From contig NZ_CP027665.1 of assembly GCF_003008555.2 (NCBI RefSeq), positions 434,001-498,000 of the forward strand: a stretch of DNA of 64,000 nucleotides, in the 5' to 3' direction. The notes under the pieces are model-generated. The model was not told the DNA's origin. It saw only the letters and a program-made list of their open reading frames with translations, and made no database searches. This stretch comes from Pukyongiella litopenaei. GTDB taxonomy: Bacteria; Pseudomonadota; Alphaproteobacteria; Rhodobacterales; Rhodobacteraceae. The number at the start of each line of letters is the position of its first letter. The stretch's first letter is position 1. Below, one piece after another: positions 53,583-64,000 of this stretch. The position numbers and the translations under genes were made by a program.

Positions 53583-56552
53583 ATGACCGACGTGACGACC
53601 AATCCCGACGAAGCGTTCACCGGCCCGGTGACCAAGGACTGGCCGCGCCAGCGCGAATGGATCGGCGAAGTTCTGGGGCAGACCCTGCAGGACGAGGCGA
53701 CGCAGAACCGCGCCTCGGAAATGCGGCGGGACCTGAAAAAGGAAATCGACAGCGAACTCAACGGGCTGCGCGGCGACATCAAGGACGGCCAGTCCTATGA
53801 CGTGGACATGGTGCCGCAGAATGTCTGGCAATGGGCTAAGGACAAGATGGGCCTGCTGACGATGTCGTCGATGTCCTCCAGCGAAGATGCGATGAAGGAA
53901 ATCGACACCCATCACGACATGCCGAACATGAAGGCGCTGCCCCCCGAGGTGGTCAAGAAGGTGATGGAATCGATCAGGAAGGTTGCGGACCTGTCCAAGA
54001 AGATGCGCGAAACCAAGGTGGATGGCGTCTATATCTATGGCGGGCCGGAACCGTCCGAGACCGAGATCCGCGAGATGCGGGAAAAGGGCACCTACGAGAA
54101 ATTCATGGAGCAGAAGAAGATGGGCGAAAAACGCCTGTCGGACGACCTGTGGCAACCGCTCTACCGCGAAGGGATCATCCCGGAAAACGCGATCCCGCAG
54201 AAATATTCCGAACTGGCGCGCACGGTCATGGGCGCAAACGAATTCTATGACAAGCGCCTGAAGGAACACACGGAAAACATGAGCAAGGCCGACAAGCTGA
54301 TGGAAAAGCTGCATGTCGATGCCGGGTTCAACGTCGCGGGCGATCTGCTCAAGGCCGGAAGCTCCTTCACCTCGATGGCCGGCAACGCGGTGGCCGCCAG
54401 CGAGGGCGTCAAGGATGTCAAGGACAGCGCGCTGGGAACCGACCTGGTCGCCGTGGCCAAGATCGTCGAGACCACCCGCGTCTGCCTGCAATCCACCCGC
54501 GAGATCGGCACCAAGATCGTCCAGAACCGCGATTTCATCGGGTCGATGGACAGTTTCAACGTCGCGCTCAAGGCGGTGCTGACCACGGCCACCGGCGACA
54601 AGGACACCGCGAACCTGGTCTACCTGACCATCAACGCCGCCTGCCGCAGCGCCGGTTTTGCCGACAAGCTCAAGGACGGCAAGGTCGACGAGGCGTTCCA
54701 GGAGGTCGGGCTGGCGATCGAAAGCGGGCTGGGCGCGGTCGGCTCCAAGGGCGGTTCCGCCGGCACCGCGATCAAGGTGACCGGCCAGGCGATCAACGCG
54801 GTGATCGCCAAGGCCGCCCAGGCCCCTGCCGTCGTGAAGGCGATCAAGGAAGGCCGCTACTACGAAGCGCTGGACACCATCACCAAGGATCTGATCGGGA
54901 ATGTCAAAACCGTCAGCGAGGACATTCTCGACGAAATGAAGGACCAGGAGCTCAAGGCGCTCAAGGAGAAGGGGCTGAAGGGCGACGCGCTCAAGAAAGC
55001 GCAGGACGAGATCGACGAGAAATACGACGAACGGTCCGAAGGCATCGACACCGGGGCCGAGGGCCTGTCCACCGCCTCGGGTCTCGGCGCGGACATTCTC
55101 GACGCCAACAAGCTGAAGCAGGAGCTGAAGGACAAGTTCAACCTCGACGCTCTGGAAAAGCTCGAAGAGGACGCCGCCGAGGAACAGGACCGGCAGCTGG
55201 CGGCCTTCATGCAGGAACCGGACGAGGCGCTGGAGGCGGAACTGGCCTATGGTTTCGCCGAACCGGGCGACGACGGCGAGATCGGCGCGCAGGACCACAT
55301 GAAGGAAATGCACACGATCGAGACGCTGATCATCCGCCAGAAGAAACACGACATGGCGTTCCAGATGGCCTACCAGATCACCAATGGCGCAATGGGCGTG
55401 GTGGCCGGGTTCGTCCCCGGCGCGGGCATCGGCGTGGCCGCGGTGCAGCTGATCTATGCGCTGGCCGAGGCCGTCAAGCACACCCGCCGGCTGCTGATCT
55501 GGATGGCCAATGTGGACGACGCCAAGAAAACCAAGTCGGCCCAGTATGACGCGATGCTCAACCGTTACGGGCTCGAGCAGAAACAGAATCTCGAGGCCGA
55601 TATCGTGGTCGCGCTCAAGGCGATCAAGCTGGCCGGCGAAATCGTCAAGGTCGCGGGCCAGGCCGCGCCCGCGGGCGTCGCGATCTCTGCCGCCGCCGAC
55701 GGGGCCGAGGCCTGCATGAGCGCCGCCTCGACGGTGATGGAAGAAAAGGCGATGGCCAGCGCCTGGTCGAAATACAAGAAGATGTTGGCCGACCCCGAGG
55801 ACCGCAAGAACATGCGCGACGCGCTGCGGGCCAACCCGACACTGTCGAAATACGCGATGGCCTATGGCGCCTGCATCGAAAAGAACCCCACCGCGATGAA
55901 GGGCATGAAACGGTGTGGGATCGACGCCAAGTCGCTGGCCAATGCCGGTGCCAAATGCGATCTCGTGGTCGAGTATCTCGAAACCGTCTACAAGGACGAC
56001 CCGGTGCTGCTGCGCGCCGTTCCCAATGGCGAAAAATGGCATCCCGGCCCGGTGCAGGTCACGGTCAAGAGCTGGCAGGGTTTCTACCTCGCCGCCACCA
56101 CCGACGCCGAACCGCCGCTGCAAAAGACCGATGTCAGCGGCGTGACGGCGGCGCTGGCGCGGCTGATCACCTGCGAAAAGAAGTTCCGCGACGCCTGCAA
56201 GGCCGCCGACAAGGAGATCGCCAAGACCGGGGAGGACGCCAAGCCCGCCGACCAGCTGGCCGCCTGCGAACAGGTGGCGACCCGGTTCGAAGACTACGAC
56301 AAGGCCTATGGCGCGCTGGTGCGCAAGGCGCTGCAGGGCTTCACGCCGCTGGCCGAAGAGGGCGGGCTGCACAAGCAGATGGATCTCTACAAGGATGCGC
56401 TCGAGGCGCAGGTGATCCTGCAATGGCGCGATGTGAACGAGGCCCACGAAGGCTATGCCGTGCGCCGCGCCGGGTTCCGTATCCGCATCGAGCAGGAAAA
56501 GCAGCAGGCCAAACAGAAAGACGAGAAAGAGAAGAAGAAGAAGAAAAAATAG
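53583..56552 (+). CDS. Unknown-operon protein C: 989-residue helical protein with Gly/Ala-rich hydrophobic segments and polylysine tail
   Basis: 989 residues, starting 23 nt after B with CGGAGAG upstream. The first 240 residues are charged and helical. Gly/Ala-rich, weakly hydrophobic segments lie at about 255-275, 385-420, 598-627 (AMGVVAGFVPGAGIGVAAVQLIYALAEAV) and 684-716 (VAGQAAPAGVAISAAADGAEACM). These resemble hairpins of pore-forming or membrane-inserting proteins more than classical transmembrane helices. The region 490-560 is highly acidic, and the protein ends in KEKKKKKK. There is no signal peptide or catalytic motif that I can name. A secreted or injected effector and a cytoplasmic membrane-acting protein are both possible. 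Confidence 0.72.
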   Translation: MTDVTTNPDEAFTGPVTKDWPRQREWIGEVLGQTLQDEATQNRASEMRRDLKKEIDSELNGLRGDIKDGQSYDVDMVPQNVWQWAKDKMGLLTMSSMSSSEDAMKEIDTHHDMPNMKALPPEVVKKVMESIRKVADLSKKMRETKVDGVYIYGGPEPSETEIREMREKGTYEKFMEQKKMGEKRLSDDLWQPLYREGIIPENAIPQKYSELARTVMGANEFYDKRLKEHTENMSKADKLMEKLHVDAGFNVAGDLLKAGSSFTSMAGNAVAASEGVKDVKDSALGTDLVAVAKIVETTRVCLQSTREIGTKIVQNRDFIGSMDSFNVALKAVLTTATGDKDTANLVYLTINAACRSAGFADKLKDGKVDEAFQEVGLAIESGLGAVGSKGGSAGTAIKVTGQAINAVIAKAAQAPAVVKAIKEGRYYEALDTITKDLIGNVKTVSEDILDEMKDQELKALKEKGLKGDALKKAQDEIDEKYDERSEGIDTGAEGLSTASGLGADILDANKLKQELKDKFNLDALEKLEEDAAEEQDRQLAAFMQEPDEALEAELAYGFAEPGDDGEIGAQDHMKEMHTIETLIIRQKKHDMAFQMAYQITNGAMGVVAGFVPGAGIGVAAVQLIYALAEAVKHTRRLLIWMANVDDAKKTKSAQYDAMLNRYGLEQKQNLEADIVVALKAIKLAGEIVKVAGQAAPAGVAISAAADGAEACMSAASTVMEEKAMASAWSKYKKMLADPEDRKNMRDALRANPTLSKYAMAYGACIEKNPTAMKGMKRCGIDAKSLANAGAKCDLVVEYLETVYKDDPVLLRAVPNGEKWHPGPVQVTVKSWQGFYLAATTDAEPPLQKTDVSGVTAALARLITCEKKFRDACKAADKEIAKTGEDAKPADQLAACEQVATRFEDYDKAYGALVRKALQGFTPLAEEGGLHKQMDLYKDALEAQVILQWRDVNEAHEGYAVRRAGFRIRIEQEKQQAKQKDEKEKKKKKK

Positions 56553-56624
56553 ACCGCCGGGCCGGGAAGACCGCGATTGCCGGTCCCGCGTGTCGTCGCC
56601 TGCCGGAAAATATGCGACTGCCCC

Positions 56625-56655
56625 TTGACCTTCCAGTAGATGGAAGCCCTATCTG
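56625..56655 (+). promoter_or_regulatory. CueR-type (MerR family) copper promoter of copA
   Basis: TTGACC (56625-56630) and TATCTG (56650-56655) are separated by 19 bp, the over-long spacer diagnostic of MerR-family promoters. The spacer and -35 contain the dyad ACCTTCC-AGTAGA-TGGAAG centred between the boxes, close to known CueR operators. CueR, encoded just downstream of copA, is the expected activator. Confidence 0.82.
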
Positions 56656-56685
56656 GGGTGCGAACGTATGAACCGGGCGGTCGCC

Positions 56686-59211
<2,526 letters not shown>

Positions 59212-59221
59212 GGAGATTGCA

Positions 59222-59629
59222 TTGAATATCGGTGACGTGTCCCGCCTGTCCGGCCTGCCCACAAAGACCATCCGCTACTATGAAGACATGGGGCTGATCA
59301 GCCCCCGGCGCGGCGAAAACGGGTATCGCGTGTTCGCGCCGCGCGACATGCACAAGCTGGCCTTTCTCGGCCGCGCACGCCGGCTGGGGTTTTCGCTCGA
59401 GGATTGCCGCAACCTGCTGGCGCTCTACGAAGATCGCGACCGCAGCAGCGCCGAGGTCAAGGCGATCGCCCGCACTCATCTGGGACATATCGAAACCCGG
59501 CTGAACGAGCTGCGCGAAATGCGCCGCACCCTGACCGATCTGGTCGACAAATGCGCAGGCGACCACCGGCCCGACTGCCCGATCCTCGCCGATCTCGCCG
59601 CCGAAACCGGGCAGCCGAAACCCGAATAG
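59222..59629 (+). CDS. cueR: Copper-responsive MerR-family regulator CueR
   Basis: 135 residues from a TTG at 59222 with AGGAG upstream, 10 nt after the copA stop. The winged HTH is at the N-terminus (IGDVSRLSGLPTKTIRYYEDMGLI). The Cu(I) site is C111 and C119 (CAGDHRPDC), and S76 matches the Ser that marks monovalent-metal CueR. It activates copA by untwisting the 19-bp spacer. No separate cueR promoter is visible, so it appears to be under its own control through copA. Confidence 0.92.
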   Translation: MNIGDVSRLSGLPTKTIRYYEDMGLISPRRGENGYRVFAPRDMHKLAFLGRARRLGFSLEDCRNLLALYEDRDRSSAEVKAIARTHLGHIETRLNELREMRRTLTDLVDKCAGDHRPDCPILADLAAETGQPKPE

Positions 59630-59675
59630 CGCGGCAACCATGTTGCGCGGGCGATTGGCGGGACGCGGGAAGGAA

Positions 59676-59750
59676 TGGTGGGTGATAACAGATTCGAACT
59701 GCTGACATCTTCGATGTGAACGAAGCGCTCTACCACTGAGCTAATCACCC
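59676..59750 (-). tRNA. tRNA-Val (anticodon CAC)
   Basis: A 75-nt cloverleaf on the minus strand. The acceptor GGGTGAT pairs with ATCACCC, CCA is encoded, the D arm is AGCTCAGTGGTAGAGC, and the anticodon arm CTTCG-TTCACAT-CGAAG gives anticodon CAC, reading GUG codons. The T arm carries TTCGAAT. Confidence 0.93.
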
Positions 59751-59855
59751 GTCGCACGGGCTGATACCGTCAGTCGGGAAACACTTCAAGGGGTAGTTTT
59801 CCCCTTTGCGGGCGCTGTGGTATCCTGAGGCCGGTATCAGCAGGGGCACGATCAC

Positions 59856-60620
59856 ATGTCGGAGGATGCGAAACCACTTTGGGCACGGGCGGGCTGGGTC
59901 ATTGCCGCCGCCTTCCTGGCCGGGCTGGGCGGCTGGATATTCACCCAGACGCGCGACAGGGTGCAGGCCTCGTTCGAGGGCGCGCCGCTGGTGCTGCATG
60001 TCGAACACGACACCGGCGAGCCGATGAACCCCGGTCTGGTCACCTCGGCCCTCGTCACCGGAACCGAACACCGCCCCGAGGACATCACCGCGGCCGAGAC
60101 GGAAAATTTCGGCTGGCGCAACCGCAGCCGGGACTGGAGCGACATAGCCACCCGCACCCACGCAATCCGGGTCGAGTTCCGCACCTCGCTTGCCGAGCCG
60201 GTGGTGATCCGGCGTATCGAACCCCGGATCCTGAAACGCGCCGACCCGCTCGCGGGCTGGTTCATCGCCGATGGCGGCTGCGGCGGAATGGCGCTGCGCA
60301 CGGCATTCGTCGATTTCGACGCCGAGGCCCCGAAGGCGATGCTCTCGGGCTTCGACGATCCCGATACAGAGGTGTTCTATGTGTCCCGGAACGAGGTGGA
60401 GATCGTCGAGTTTCACGCGATGACCACGTCGCATTATGTCGAATGGGTCTATGACATCCACTATACCACGCCGGCCGGGCCGCAGGTGACGACGATCGAC
60501 AATGACGGCGCCCCGTTCCGCATGTCGGGTGAGGCCAGCAGCAAGGCCTATACCTTTGACTATTCGACAGGATCCATCATCCGCTATCCGGACTGGGACG
60601 GCGGCATCGTCATGTGCTGA
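59856..60620 (+). CDS. Hypothetical membrane-anchored protein
   Basis: 254 residues. A single N-terminal hydrophobic helix (about 11-28, AGWVIAAAFLAGLGGWIF) anchors a mainly beta-looking exported domain with many acidic and aromatic residues (EHDTGEPMNPG, GWFIADGGCGGMALRTAFVDF, YVEWVYDIHYTTPAG). I do not recognise the family. It is a single gene between tRNA-Val and lon, ending at a strong hairpin. Confidence 0.7.
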   Translation: MSEDAKPLWARAGWVIAAAFLAGLGGWIFTQTRDRVQASFEGAPLVLHVEHDTGEPMNPGLVTSALVTGTEHRPEDITAAETENFGWRNRSRDWSDIATRTHAIRVEFRTSLAEPVVIRRIEPRILKRADPLAGWFIADGGCGGMALRTAFVDFDAEAPKAMLSGFDDPDTEVFYVSRNEVEIVEFHAMTTSHYVEWVYDIHYTTPAGPQVTTIDNDGAPFRMSGEASSKAYTFDYSTGSIIRYPDWDGGIVMC

Positions 60621-60655
60621 TGATGCACGGAACCCGGGCCTGACGCCAACGGCAA

Positions 60656-60684
60656 GGGGCCGGCACCCGTCGGATGCCGGCCCC
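60656..60684. terminator. Terminator between the hypothetical gene and lon (convergent)
   Basis: A perfect 10-bp stem (GGGGCCGGCA / TGCCGGCCCC) with a 9-nt loop lies between the two convergent stops. A pyrimidine-rich CTCTATTCT follows on the plus strand. Confidence 0.7.
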
Positions 60685-60705
60685 CTCTATTCTGGCATGG
60701 TGCCA

Positions 60706-63120
<2,415 letters not shown>

Positions 63121-63387
63121 GTCCGGTCCTTGTTGTTGGCAGAATGACACCGGCCCCCGTTTCCCGGGCAACCATCGGTCATCCCCTTCTCAGAAGGAAT
63201 AGGTGGGGCGTCGGCGGCCCCGATTCAACCAATCGAATTGGCAGGGCCCAGAATGACCGCTGCCCATCGCCGCTGCAAGCACACAATTTGCCCGGTTTCC
63301 GGCAATGCGCACGGCTTGCGGAACAGCCTGCGGGACGGCGGGCGGGGCGATCCGTGCCAAAGGCGCGGGAGCGGCGCCCGGCGTCAC

Positions 63388-64000
63388 CTATAACGGTTCG
63401 ATATCCCCCTGCGCGCGCCCGGCATCGAACGCCGCACGCCACTGCGCAAACGAGCCCGCGGCGATCGCGTCCCGCATGCCGGCCATGATGTCCTGGTAAT
63501 AGTGCAGGTTGTGCCAGGTCAGCAGCATCGAGCTGATGATTTCCTGGCTGCGGAACACATGGTGCAGATAGGCGCGGCTGTAGTTCCGGCAGGCCGGGCA
63601 GGCACAGGCCTCGTCCAGCGGGCGCGGATCGTCCTGGTGGCGCGCGTTCTTGATGTTCAGCACGCCATGACGGGTGAACACCTGCCCGGTGCGGCCCGAC
63701 CGCGACGGCAGGACGCAATCCATCATGTCGATGCCGCGTTCGACCGCGCCGACGATGTCGTCGGGCTTGCCGACGCCCATCAGGTAACGCGGCCGGTCAA
63801 CGGGCAGCATGGCCGGCGCATGATCGAGACAGCCGAACATGGCCTCCTGCCCCTCGCCGACGGCGAGCCCACCAACCGCGTAGCCGTCGAACCCGATACG
63901 CGTCAGCGCCTCGGCGCTTTCCTCGCGCAGCTCGCGCTCCAGCCCGCCCTGCTGGATGCCGAACAGCGCATGTCCCGGACGGTCCCCGAAGGCATCGCGC
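63388..64000 (-). CDS. tgt: Queuine tRNA-ribosyltransferase, C-terminal part (runs off right edge)
   Basis: About 204 codons of TGT are inside the window; the N-terminus is beyond base 64000. Visible are [16 protein letters not shown], the nucleophile-region [12 protein letters not shown], and the zinc site CACPAC plus a following His (LHHVF). It exchanges guanine 34 for preQ1 in GUN-anticodon tRNAs. It is co-directional with lon, 267 bp upstream of it. Confidence 0.93.
   Translation of the reverse strand, partial: RDAFGDRPGHALFGIQQGGLERELREESAEALTRIGFDGYAVGGLAVGEGQEAMFGCLDHAPAMLPVDRPRYLMGVGKPDDIVGAVERGIDMMDCVLPSRSGRTGQVFTRHGVLNIKNARHQDDPRPLDEACACPACRNYSRAYLHHVFRSQEIISSMLLTWHNLHYYQDIMAGMRDAIAAGSFAQWRAAFDAGRAQGDIEPL

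Noticed and set aside
53544-56447. 967-codon leftward frame opposite protein C
   Set aside because: Leu/His/Arg/Gly-rich antisense shadow. The plus-strand frame has ribosome sites, operon spacing and coherent helical composition.
56520-56552. Polylysine end of protein C as a sequencing slip
   Set aside because: The run GAGAAGAAGAAG ends in AAAAAATAG and is slip-prone, but it is in frame and lysine-rich sequence precedes it, so it is kept as real.
63121-63387. Heat-shock (sigma32-like) promoter upstream of lon
   Set aside because: GTTGAA and CCTATT elements are present, but the spacing of about 22 bp is too wide for the usual consensus.

Overview
The window is GC-rich (roughly two thirds G+C) chromosomal DNA of an alphaproteobacterium. 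The gene set (a Rhodobacterales-type DUF6280 protein, a TIGR02300 FYDLN protein, a pcm-tolC pair, a TVP38/mercuric-reductase-like fusion, metR-metF) points to the Rhodobacterales/Roseobacter group. This placement is inferred from gene content; there is no rRNA in the window.

Layout. 1-1443: the 5' part of a membrane/flavoprotein fusion. 1684-14546: a catabolic locus built around an RpiR-type regulator. Leftward genes encode the RpiR regulator, a flavin monooxygenase, an SDR and a D-threonine-aldolase-like PLP enzyme. RidA lies inside this arm on the opposite strand. Rightward genes encode a NitT/TauT-type ABC importer, a Gfo/Idh oxidoreductase, an amidase, a metal amidohydrolase and an unrecognised barrel-like protein. 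Two similar inverted repeats lie in the divergent spacer. The substrate is unknown, probably an amide- or cyclic-imide-like nitrogen compound. 14690-18713: a periplasmic sulfatase, then a TetR regulator with a perfect 20-bp palindrome next to its start and a small operon (SRPBCC, VOC, DUF1428). 18755-22925: a decayed island ending at tRNA-Ala. It holds a YdeI-like gene frameshifted by a 13-bp tandem duplication, an IS3-family transposase fragment, and a type III restriction-modification locus in which a deletion fused the start of mod to the end of res.

23075-49464 is mostly core genome: FYDLN protein, M48-type peptidase, GntR, metR/metF, thioesterase, DUF2235 hydrolase, an orphan CoxL-like molybdoprotein, valS, crotonase, two aminotransferases, an ABC exporter, a glycosyltransferase, ygfZ, an orphan ABC membrane domain, a CoA-transferase, efp, DUF6280, cobQ, tolC and pcm.

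49729-56552 is the most novel part. Three consecutive genes encode 433-, 830- and 989-residue soluble, lysine/aspartate-rich, mainly helical proteins of no family I recognise. They sit behind one promoter that carries 21-bp-spaced direct repeats. The third protein has several Gly/Ala-rich hydrophobic segments and a polylysine tail. 56625-59629 is a copper-resistance unit (copA-cueR) with a MerR-type 19-bp-spacer promoter. The window ends with tRNA-Val(CAC), a membrane-anchored hypothetical protein, lon and a partial tgt.
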